Positions 54,676-64,000 of a stretch of DNA of 64,000 bases are shown here, one piece after another (position 1 is the first letter of the stretch; each line of letters begins with the position of its first letter). Source of the stretch: Phanerodontia chrysosporium (taxonomy: Eukaryota > Basidiomycota > Agaricomycetes > Polyporales > Phanerochaetaceae); the NCBI GenBank assembly GCA_001910725.1, contig MJGA01000022.1:1-64000 (forward strand), in the 5' to 3' direction. A model generated the notes under the pieces. That model saw only the letters and a list, made by a program, of their open reading frames with translations, searched no databases and had not been told where the DNA came from. A program made the position numbers and the translations under genes.

Positions 54676-56535
54676 TGCTACGTTGCATTTCACTGCTCCT
54701 CACTATTGTTCTCGCTGCAAATTTTGTCGCGGCTGAGAATGGTGCGGCGACATCTGTGCTAGCGCCTCGTCAAGACCCTTGGTGGCCATACGGTCCTTAC
54801 AGTCAGTGGGGAGTCGCAAATGCCCCCGGCCCGTCCATAGATACCCCTCCTACTCTTATACCGACAACTGCTAATGCCGTCCTCACCACTGCAATTAACG
54901 CACCGACATCTGCGTTGTCATTAGACGTCGCAGCCACATCTCTACTCACTGCACCAGCCGTATCTACGGCAGCGGCATCTACTGCAACCCCGGCCGCGAT
55001 GACCACGATCACCGCTCTTCCTCCAGCTACCACTCCCGCTCGCCGCTATCGACGCCCCGGCTCCTCTGACTTTAATGTCGCATTTTTGTCACCTGTTTTT
55101 GCGCTCGCAGGTGCAATCCTCGGCGCTCTTCTCGCATGGCTCATCGTCCGGTACCTACGACGGCGAAAGGGATTGTGGGAGCCGCAGCTTAAAGCGGGCC
55201 CACCGTACGCACCTGGAACGACGCAGACGGAAGACAGTGCGAGCATGAGCGAGACGGCCTCGCAAGCAACGTCCGAGGCTTTTTTAGGCCGGGGGCGGCC
55301 CAGCCGCCGCACTACAACCAACTCGAGGTTCTCGCGTGCAGCCAGCAAGCGGTCTAGCAACTGGCTCGTCCGTGCCCTCTCCGCGCACCAGCGCGAGCCT
55401 GCTGCGGACGCAGACGCGGAACTCGGCAACCATTCGCTCAGTGCCGCTCAGGAGGATGACCCTTTCCTCGTTCCTCCAGGTACGGAATCACGCCGCGCGT
55501 CCACTCCTGCACATGGTGACCCTACCCGGTTTGAGTTTCTGCGTACGCCCGACGCCCTACTGTCGGATGAGGAGCTCGATGCCGCGCCATGGGACACGCT
55601 CCGCCACAAGAGCATTCGCAGAGACATCCTTACACGACTCCGCGGTGCCGAAAGCAACGCTCCGCAACACCGGCGCGGGCACACGCGCAGCGACTCGGAC
55701 GTCACACTCGAGACAGCGCGCAGCGCCCCCTCCACTCATTCACCCGCCCGCGGGCGCAGCCTTGCGCGCGTGCGCTCCGACGCGACAGGCTCGTCCGCGA
55801 ATACGAGCAGCCCCGGGTTCCGGATCGTCGACGAAGACCCGGAGCGCACGAGCATCCTCGGGCTCGAGGTGCGCCTGCCGTGGCGCGCGGCGTCAGCACG
55901 GCGCACACAGGACCACCTCACCGCGCTCCCGCCGCGCACGCGGAGCCGCAGCCCCGCGGCGGCGTCGCGCATCGTCGAGCTGCTCGGCTCGCCTGCGACG
56001 CCGGGCCGCGTGCGCACCCTCGCGGCGCGTCCCCGCCCGCGCTCCCGCGTGTGGACTCGAGCGTGCTCCCTGCGAGCCCGCCACGCATTGCGTCGCCGCC
56101 GCTCGAGGCGCAGCTGTTCTTCGCGCCGCTGGGTGCGTTTGGTTCTGCTCCGACGCTCGCGCTCACGGATCCCTCGGCGTCGCGCTCGCCCGAGCCGATG
56201 AAGCACCATGTGCAGGAGAAAGCCGAGAAAGCCCTGCCCCAGCACAAGCGGCTGCACACCGCGCGCTCCCCGCCGGAGCTCCCGTTCCCGTCGTCTGCCC
56301 AATATGCACGCACCCCGCGTCGGCTGCGCAAAGCGCCGCTCCGCACCGGCGATGACAAGGGCCCGCGGTTGGTCTCGCCGCCCCCGGCGAACACTCAGCC
56401 CGGGCGAGCATCAGTGACGAGAAGCATGGGGCGCTCGACAGGGTGGGAGAGATCCTGGCGCAGTCGTACAGCGCGAGGGACCTCCGGGGTGAGCAGCGTG
56501 TGCGGAGTCCGACGATGTTTGGCGCAGCGGTGTGA
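54675..56535 (+). CDS. Single-pass type I membrane protein, second overlapping ORF, frame uncertain at the C terminus
   Basis: It starts with a clear signal peptide MLRCISLLLTIVLAANFVAA, followed by a Ser/Thr/Ala-rich extracellular part (WWPYGPYSQWGVANAPGP). One membrane helix follows (LSPVFALAGAILGALLAWLI) with a stop-transfer RYLRRRKG, then a long Ser/Arg-rich cytosolic tail. This layout recurs in fungal proteins of unknown role, perhaps wall sensors. Near 56030 the plausible frame moves from 3 to 2 (LPRVDSSVLPASPPRIASPP) and near 56390-56405 from 2 to 1 (GALDRVGEILAQSYSARDL, ending FGAAV at 56535). Each step looks like one missing base in GC-rich runs. The frame 3 reading alone stops at 56201. 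Confidence 0.65.
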
Positions 56536-56823
56536 TATTACAGGACGTTTCTACGGACCATCGGACTCAGGACATGAAGGCGAACTATGATGTACAGGAC
56601 ATTGCAGAACAATCGCAGGACTCCTTGCTTCAGTTTCATTCCGAGTAGTTGCTACAGCTCTTGCATAGTTCGGGTATTGTATCATTTTCGTATTCTACGT
56701 TCGTCATGGCGCATACAGTGGTTGCGATACTGCTGTAAGTGTACGAAACCACAGCTCCGAGATGAATAAGGCGATATGCGTACGAGTCGGTCTGCAATGT
56801 TGAACCAACGTTACCCCCCTCTG

Positions 56824-56835
56824 CCCCCCCCCCCC
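56824..56835 (+). repeat. Poly-C run
   Basis: Twelve consecutive C residues followed by GG. Its length should be treated as approximate given the indel pattern elsewhere in the window. Confidence 0.8.
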
Positions 56836-57514
56836 GGCCCTGCTGAGCCTGCACCATAAAATCATTGGATCACGCCCCACAGGCCTCCTACAGTGTTCTT
56901 CTCCTTGTACGTACATGAGTTTAGCGTCATGAAGGGCTTTTTTTCCCTGCTCTGACTGGAGGCCGTGGACGAGGGGTCGAGGTGGTGGTTCGAAACCTCA
57001 AGGCGTCTAACTTCCATGTATCCAAATTAGGCAGTTGTTCTGGATTGGGAGTGCTTCGCCACCTCTTCGATCCACACCGGAACTGCGCTCGCCGCTGCGA
57101 CGGAGACTCCGCGTTTCCTAAAAGTCGTCCAGTGCATTAGGAAGCACATATTTGCTTGAATTACTGCAGAATGCGAATCATGGAGACCTGTGCTAGCCTT
57201 GCTCGATTCTGCTCGATGGAGCTATACAGTGAAGGAACAGTGTTGTGGGTGAACTCACTTGCCAGCCTCCTTCCGGCACGCCACGGGTTACTTCCCGATT
57301 GTTGCTCGCGCCCGCCGTATGCCGGACGGAATCCTTTCAACAAACGAATAACGTGACCGACATGTCAGCCTCCTCCGGGAAAGGTACAAATACCCCTCCT
57401 CCTTCGCCCTTCGAGCCCCAACAACCTCTCGCCTCTCCCCCACCACCGCCCCTCACATACCTTTCCCCACCGTGGGGCACGGCGAGCAACACCTACAACC
57501 ACTCTCGAACACTA

Positions 57515-57664
57515 GGGCCGGGCACCGACAGCAGGAGCTGCACGCGGCTGGCAGGTACCGCTAGCCTCGTCGACGACCCGTCTGGGAACCTCGGTATTGC
57601 CGAGTCGAGCCCGCACGCAGTAATCGACGGGGTTCCCGTGCAGGCCTGTCGGTGGCACCGGACG
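57515..57664 (+). repeat. Direct repeat copy A
   Basis: About 145-150 bp with roughly 80% identity by eye to 57850-58003, about 335 bp downstream in the same orientation. Shared blocks include GACAGCAGGAGCTG and AGGCCTGTCG. Confidence 0.75.
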
Positions 57665-57849
57665 AGCAGTAAGGGGTGACGTCCCCGGTAGGTCATCCTC
57701 CTTTCCTCTCATCGGATAGCACGCTGACGGACCTGCTTGCAGCACCGAGCCGACGGCTGCCAGTGCGCAACACGCGCGACTTCGCCTGATCAGCAACGCA
57801 GCCACAATGGCGCGCAACCCGCGGATATCGGGGATTCAAATCTGGACAT

Positions 57850-58003
57850 GGGCTGGGCGTCGACAGCAGGAGCTGTACGTGGCTGGCAGGAACCGCTAGC
57901 TCTGCTGACGGCAGCTTCTGGGATCCTCGGCGCTGCCGAGTTGAGCCTGGTCGCAGTCGTCGGTGGGGTTCCCGTACAGGCCTGTCGACGGCACCGGACC
58001 CGC
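57850..58003 (+). repeat. Direct repeat copy B
   Basis: The second copy of the 57515-57664 segment. Shared blocks are GGTTCCCGT, GCAGGAGCTG and GGCACCGGAC. The intervening sequence is not obviously duplicated. Confidence 0.75.
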
Positions 58004-60161
58004 TCTGCAGAGGACTGGCAAAGGTCAGTTTATACTCGCGGCTGGGGCGCACCATGTACTCACAGTTGTGACAGACAGCCTTTAATCCTCAAAGCGGTGG
58101 ATAATGTCAAGGGGGATGCGAGATCCTAAACAGGGGAGGGCGAGGGAATGAGATCGAAGGGGAAGGCGAAACGTGCAAGGCGAACAGTGCAAGGAGGAGG
58201 CTGACACGAAAACCAGACTTGTCCACTCACGATATTGCATCAGCATAGTTGAGATGTGCGCGTAGCTTGCGGACAAGGTGGAAGAGCGCCGTCCGCGTTC
58301 GACATCATACCGCAGCAAATCGCTAGATACCGCAAGCTGCACTTCCCTCGCGAGACCCAGATCTTCATGCCCTCTCGCGAACATGCAGATATACGTATTT
58401 CTTTGCAGATCGTGTAAGCCGGTACTGTTGGAGTGCGGTTTAATTGACGTCTGCGATCATTGCGATATCGCAAACGTGCGATACGAATAGGTAGACAAAT
58501 AATTCGCGATATATTTGTGTCCGCAATCCATGCGTTATCTCGCGATCCTGCATGATACGTACATTGAGTACTTTTCTACGACTATTTTGCTGATGTGAGA
58601 CCTGAACCGCCATACTTGCTGAGTTACGGGTTGTACGGTTCGAAATGGAAGAAGAAAAACTTCGCCCCTACCTTGTTGCTCTCGTTCTTGCCGCGCATAG
58701 ATAGTGTCTCGATGCGGCAATATATGCGTGCGCGGTGGACGACACATGTGCAAAGCAACGATTCGAGCACTGGAACAAGCCTACGAGCGACATTAAGTCA
58801 GCAGTATTATGCACGTCCTTCGTAAGGGCGCTTACAACGTGCTGCATGCGAGCGCGCGAGCTTCACGAACCACGAGGGTCCATCCTTTCGCAATTCTCCT
58901 TGTAAAATAGAGCACGAAAGGGAATGTGGTCAAGAACATTTGAACGCAATTTCATGATAGGCTCCACGCGTTGTCCTCGCCGTTCCATGGGACCATGCTA
59001 TGCTCGCTCGCTTCGAGTTTTCGTGATGGACACACCCCGTTGTGGTATTTCTCGCGACCGCTTGTCGTGCATCTGAACACCGCTCGGTCTATGCGAGGCA
59101 TCTGTAGCACGTTTGCACGTCGGTGTTGGCAGCCGTTGGCAGCGCTTGCGGTCTCGTAGAATGCAAAGGTTTGACGATTTTTTGATTTTTAACCTGCTCG
59201 GTTCTCGTGCGTCTGAATTTGCTTCCGCCATGATCCCCTCTTCCTATCTCTCCCAACTGTGAGTCCTAGCCCTGCCCACAGGCCATCCTTCGCGACATAT
59301 ATACAAGTCTGGTTCGAGAACCGTTGAAAAGTATCATTAATACCCTCGACACGGGCTCGGCTCCTGTAAAGCTGCAGGTAGGTTTAGAGCGGGGACGACG
59401 CGAGGCGACAGGGTCCGTTAATGCAGGTAATCATGCCCTTCTTCCACTCCCCAGCAGTCCCCACTCACCTTCAAGAATTCCAAGGCGTATGTGCCAGCGC
59501 TAGCTTCCTGTAAAGGAATGAAAGCAGCTACCGTGAAGCAATGAACCATTGTGTGGCCGCATACACCCAGCTTTTCTCCGAATATGAGCATACTAGGAGG
59601 CCGCTACAGTGCGTCTGCCGGCCTATGCCGCCTTGTAGCGTGTCCGGAGGATGGCAGAACGCGCCTCGGCGAGTACGGACAACCCATCATGGGAGCAAGG
59701 CAGTTGCGGTACCCATGATATTGCCTCAAGCTTCCGCAAAGTCCATATGTGGTACTGTCAATTACGCTGCTTCAATCGATATGAGGAACTGCAGACGGAG
59801 ACATGAAGTTTGCTTACCGCCGGCACAATCTCGTGGGCATCCTCAGCCGCGTTGGACGTGTGCGTGGAGTTCATCATCTTGATCTTAGCTCTAACCATCT
59901 ACACTTGTCATGCTAGTGCACCGAGCAGCGGCGCTGCATGTCGCAGGTCCATGAAGCTGAAGTCGTGACCCGGGCAGACGAGGCCTGAACAGGGCGGATC
60001 TGCGCGTGTTCCGCGCCTTCAGTGCTTCGCACGCTGCCGGGGCAGAATAAGGTTGGGGATGTTACGCGTCGGGCGTCCGCAGTTGACACGACGGGGCATA
60101 TAAGCGGGTTCTCTGCAACGTGCAGCGCGCTCTCTCCTTTTGCTCTGCTCCTGCATGGCAC

Positions 60162-63100
60162 CATGTACCCGTCCTGCACCTTTGGAGGCTCCTGCGCCGA
60201 CCCCGCGAGGTGTGCTCCTGTGTTTCTGGGCCGCCCCGGATGCTGACCACGCGCCTTCCCTAGGCCGACGCTGCCCATTCTCGTCGCAAGCGCGGCACTC
60301 GCTCTGAACGTCCTGCTGCTCGCGCTGCGCATCGGGCTCGCCACAGCAGCTGCAGCTGCAGATGCCAAGCACCGCGGACGCCCGCCGGGCGGAGACCGAG
60401 GAATCGTGGACAGGGCACGCCGCCATGTCCGGCGTGTTGGAGGTCCTGTGATACTCGCGTTCAAGACTGCGCAGCTCGCGACCCTGGCTGCGCTTCTCGG
60501 CTTGGTTCTCCTGACTGCTATCCGCGAAGAGTGGCGAGCGTTCGACATCATCCTCTCAGAGGTCCTGGTGCGTGCAGAACCCTTCGTTATGTCTGCGCAG
60601 TGACCGAGGTATTCCCGGTGCAGGCCTCCGCAGTCCTCCTCGCGTCGGCGAGTGTCTTCGTTTCCGCCCGAACAGCGCTGACGCTGTCCCCTCACTTGAC
60701 CGTCCTGTCTTTCACAGTCTGTGCTGTCTATGCGTACCGAGACATATGGCCGCTCATGACGTACACCCTCCGCCCGGAAGACGAGAGCGAAGGCAATGAA
60801 CTGTGGATTAAGGTCGTTCTTGCCTTGTGGGCTGGTGTTCTTGGACCCATGCTTGAGCCATATCCTTACATTCCCTTACATCACGAGGTGCGCAGTATCT
60901 TTCTCTCTGTACTTCGTTCCTTCGCTGATAGCGAGCTTAGTTCTCAGAAAGTAGACGTAATGCCGAACAAACAGCCTCGATTTTCTCGCGCATGTTCTTC
61001 ACCTTTCTTGACCCTGTAATTTGGCGTGCTTCGCGCGCTACCAGCATATCTCATGAGGACCTGCCGCCACTATCCGACTATGATCAAGCAGAATATTTGG
61101 CTGAGCAGAGCTTTCCTGTAAACTGCAGAACACTTGTTCAGACACAGGACGTATCACTGAACTTTTGCCCTAGCATTTAGACCCGCTCTGCAACGAAAAG
61201 AAGACAAGCCTACTCTGGGCTATGCTTATAGTCATGAGGAGGCCCATCTTTTACCAGATCATTTGCATACTATGCATGGTACGTGCATATATCTGCTACT
61301 CACGTTGACCGCGCTCACACGTCCTGCAGGCTATGGTACGCCTAGCGAGCCCAATCGGGGTGAACCACCTCCTGCGGTACGTGCTATCCTTTGCTCTACC
61401 GACTTTACTGAACGGGCCCGCAGGTTTCTAGAGAAAGACGGTCAGGATGCCGGCGTGCGCCCCTGGGTATGGATACTCTGGATTGGGCTAGGGCCCGTCG
61501 CAGACACGGTGCTCAAGCAGCAGAACACCTTCCTCGCGGTATGCACCACCTGCTGCTCTCTCCTAGGGCCGCGGCCCGCTGACAGGCTCCTCCTGTCAAT
61601 AGACCCGCGCACTCGCGCGCATGGAGGCGACGCTCACCGCGCTCGTGTTTGAGCATGCGCTGCGCCTGCGTGCGCGAAATGGGGCGGACGGCAGTGGCGA
61701 GAGCGAGCACGGCAGTGCCAAGGTCTCGGTGGCCAGCGTAAGCCTAGTCGGGCGGATTATAAACCTTGCTACGAGTGACCTTGACAGCATCACGAGTGCG
61801 CGGGATTGGTTGATATTGTGTAGGTATTGTCTTTGTATGCTGGTGAACGCGCGCTGAGGGGTGGATAGGTGTTGGTGTTCCTGCTGAGCTTGGCTTCGCT
61901 CTGTGGTTCTTGCATGACATCCTTGGATGGAGGTGCGTACCTGCGCTTCATGTCTGAGATGCGAAGACGCTCACGGGCTCTGTGTATGAAGTGCTTTGGT
62001 GGGTTTTGCGGTCATGGCCGTATTATTCACAGCCTTCAAGGACGTCGCGCAGTTGATGACACGCGCACAAAGGGAGAAAATGCGAGCAGTAAGCACCTCA
62101 CGCTCTCTGCAGGCGGGCAGGTAATTCACTGAGTTACAGACAGACGCACGCGTGCAGCTCGAGACAGAAAGCGAGTACACTGCCTCCTCAGGAAAGGGCG
62201 TGACTGACACGTCCTCGGCAGCTCTGGGTGTCGTTCGCACGATAAAACTCCTTGGTTGGTCCGCGCGTGTCCAGGAGCGACTCGAGGCGCGGCGCGAGCA
62301 GGAGCTCAAGTGGATCTGGCGGCGCCTTGTGCTCGGCTTCGTGAACTTCAATGCCAAGTAGGTGTCTTTTACTGCAGTCTAGCGTTCCTGATGCTGACGC
62401 ACGCTGAAGCCAACTTATCCCGGTGCTTTGCATGGTCGCCTCGTACTCGACATATGTGCGTATTCATCATTCTTGACTCTAGACAACAGCTGATGGGGGT
62501 GTGTCGCAGACGATGGTCATGCACCGCAATCTGACAGGTATGTCATGTAATCTGCGGGAAGAAAAGTACGGGACTCAACGCGCTATAGCCTCTGTCGTAT
62601 TCTCCTCGATTACTGGTCAGTAGCCTGAGGATGGCGCCGTAGATGTTAGGTGGTAACAGGGTGCGATAGTGTTCAATAATATTAGGATGCTCATGGACAG
62701 GACATCGTCGATCCTGGGCCCAGTCACTTCAGGTATGACAAGCCCCACCTGCTTTGTCACTTCACTAACAAACACTAGCGTACACGTCGATCGGGCGGCT
62801 TCAGGACTTCCTATACAATGTGAGCACTGTCTCCTGTACTGGTGCGAGCGTCACTGACCGCAGGTATTGCAGAGCGAGTTACTAAGCACATACACCGACC
62901 CTCCGTCTAATCCACCTCTTCCGCTGCATCCGGACGCCGTCGGGTCGCACACTCTGCGTTCACATGGTCTCCTGCGCCAGCGTCGGGTTCCCAGCGCACC
63001 TTTGCCTTGCGCATACCTGGGACAGTCATCTTCCAGCGCGGTGCGCTCAGTATCATCACTGGCCCGACAGGGGCGGGCAAGACCTCATTGCTACTCGCGC

Positions 63101-64000
63101 TGCTCGGTGAGATACGCGGTGTGCCAGCGGGCGCAGACGCCCCTGCCTGGGTTAGTCTCCCTCGTGGAGGCGGCGTTGCGTACGCTGCGCAAGAGGCGTG
63201 GGTGCTCAGCGATACTATCAAGGTACGCGATCATATGTATCCTGAAGGAATATTGACGAACAGCATCCGTAGGAAAATATCCTGTTCGGAGCACCATACG
63301 ACGAAGAGCGGTACGATAGAGGTATGGCGCATTTTCTCGTGTCGCGCAAGATAATCAGATTGTTCCTGCAGTAATTCGACAGTGCGCGCTCCTAAAGGAT
63401 CTGGAGAGACTTGACGCAGGACACATGACGCAGGTTGGCGAGAAGGGCATCACGCTAAGGTGAATAATCCTGTATCCGATTTAATCTTGCGCTCACTCCA
63501 TAATCAGTGGAGGTCAGAAGGTGTCCAGTTCTCTTGCAGATTTGAGGAACTCCAACTGAATACCGTCTAGGCTCGCATCACCCTTGCTCGGGCAGTGTAT
63601 TCCTCCGCTGAAATTCTCCTGCTTGATGATGTACGTTTTCAATAGTCATCTAGACATATCTACTAACTCTTGCCTAGGTGCTGGCTGCGCTTGACGCGCA
63701 TACATCGCGCTGGATCGTCGACGAATGCTTCAAGGGGGACCTCATGAGAGGCAGAACAGTCATTCTCGTGGTATAGCCCACCCTGGTCACGAGGTCGATA
63801 AATGCTGAATTTTATTTATCAGACTCACAATCTTGCACTTGTGGCACCGCTAGCGTCCCTCATCGTCTCCGTTAACTCGACTGGCGAAGTTCGGTGCCAA
63901 GACAGCGCAGGCATCCACGAGACGGCAACTCCACAACACGCTGACGACCGATCAAGCCGCCGTTCTAGCACATTGGGATTCAGTGGTGTTGACAATGCGG
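60162..64000 (+). CDS. Second ABCC (MRP-type) transporter, cut by the window end
   Basis: It starts MYPSCTFGGSCADPA, then after a 54-nt intron PTLPILVASAALALNVLLLA. TMD0 (60270-60890) repeats the pattern of the first ABCC gene: ARRHVRRVGGPVILAFKTAQ against RRHVSRVGGPAILTYKVARC, and RDIWPLMTYTLRPEDESEG against RDIWPLMTFTLRPVDAAEG. TMD1 exons include SRMFFTFLDPVIW and LPPLSDYDQAEYL. NBD1 has Walker A GPTGAGKTS (about 63059-63085), QEAWVLSDTIK, a 13-nt microexon for the LSGGQ core (63508-63520), then ARITLARAVYSSAEILLLDD, and THNLALVAPLASLIV. TMD2 and NBD2 lie beyond 64000. The junction near 60950-60985 does not keep phase cleanly and may hide a missing base. Probable plasma or vacuolar membrane exporter. 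Confidence 0.82.
63508..63520 (+). other. 13-nt microexon coding the NBD1 signature core
   Basis: TGGAGGTCAGAAG between introns 63460-63507 and 63521-63570, both GT-AG. Spliced, it gives L-S-G-G-Q-K then ARITLARAV. Matches the microexon at 26204-26216 in the paralogue. Confidence 0.72.

Larger units (their letters stand above)
56536..60161. other. 3.6-kb region without a supported gene
   Basis: Contains a 12-base C run (56824-56835), a 105-codon Pro-rich ORF from 57362 (MSASSGKGTNTPPPSPFEP) that overlaps a direct repeat and cannot be assigned, and the repeat pair 57515-57664 / 57850-58003. There is also a cluster of GCGAT words near 58450-58550, including the palindrome TTGCGATATCGCAA (58460-58473). 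From 58600 to 60100 I see nothing interpretable. The last part is the promoter of the second ABCC gene. Confidence 0.4.

Noticed and set aside
57362..57679. Pro-rich 105-codon ORF as a gene
   Set aside because: It overlaps a diverged direct repeat, ends without splice partners and has low-complexity composition.
58460..58473. Palindrome TTGCGATATCGCAA and nearby GCGAT words as a regulatory site
   Set aside because: A perfect palindrome, but alone in a gene-free region with no known matching factor; kept as a note only.
1..64000. CRISPR arrays, bacterial operons, ribosomal RNA
   Set aside because: No regularly spaced repeats or rRNA-like sequence were seen, and the gene structure is eukaryotic.

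Overview
This window is nuclear DNA from a filamentous basidiomycete, most likely a wood-decay agaricomycete (polypore-like). The evidence is GC-rich genes with many short introns of about 45-66 nt, CTGAC/CTAAC-type branch sites, a Zn2Cys6 regulator, several F-box genes, a basidiomycete-type terpene synthase, and a chromodomain Ty3/gypsy element. Gene models below were built by hand: translated exons were joined at GT-AG (once GC-AG) borders that keep frame. They rest on sequence reading and family knowledge only; no database search was run.

Layout. 0.3-1.9 kb: a small conserved protein of unknown function, divergent from DIB1 (U5 snRNP). 2.46-10.08 kb: a structurally complete Ty3/gypsy chromovirus-like retrotransposon with identical 209-bp LTRs and a 5-bp target duplication. 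It has a self-priming type primer site, a gag-pol -1 slip site, a dUTPase inside Pol and an extra 379-codon ORF overlapping the pol tail. 11.15-14.55 kb: a large membrane protein of unknown function. 17.3-18.1 kb: a small secreted GPI-anchored-type protein. 18.5-20.1 kb: a senescence/spartin-domain protein with an internal duplication. 20.24-20.88 kb: a non-autonomous CACTG-ended DNA transposon with 175-bp inverted ends. 21.7-22.6 kb: an F-box gene. 23.1-29.7 kb: a full ABCC (MRP-type) transporter on the minus strand. 30.1 kb: an intron-containing tRNA-Tyr. 30.4-32.2 kb: an F-box gene. 32.6-37.4 kb: a Zn2Cys6 transcription factor. 39.0-42.1 kb: GPI13 (PIG-O), divergent from SPC1 (signal peptidase subunit, 42.3-42.8 kb). 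43.9-47.9 kb: a KIN1-type kinase. 48.5-50.3 kb: an F-box protein. 50.9-52.0 kb: a terpene synthase with altered metal-binding residues, tail-to-tail with another F-box gene (52.0-53.3 kb). 54.0-56.5 kb: two ORFs that overlap as TGATG. 57.5-58.0 kb: a diverged direct duplication. 60.2-64 kb: a second ABCC transporter, running off the end.

Two themes matter for a reader. First, several conserved reading frames (DIB1, KIN1, gag, protease, a membrane protein) are broken, each time by what looks like one missing G or C. This points to assembly errors more than to pseudogenes. Second, the retrotransposon keeps nearly all its cis signals readable and carries an undescribed-looking third ORF, which makes it the most interesting system here.

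The cellular genes mix housekeeping (splicing, GPI anchoring, signal peptide cleavage, polarity kinase, tRNA) with lineage-variable functions (F-box proteins, ABCC transporters, terpene synthase). I see no large metabolic gene cluster around the terpene synthase.
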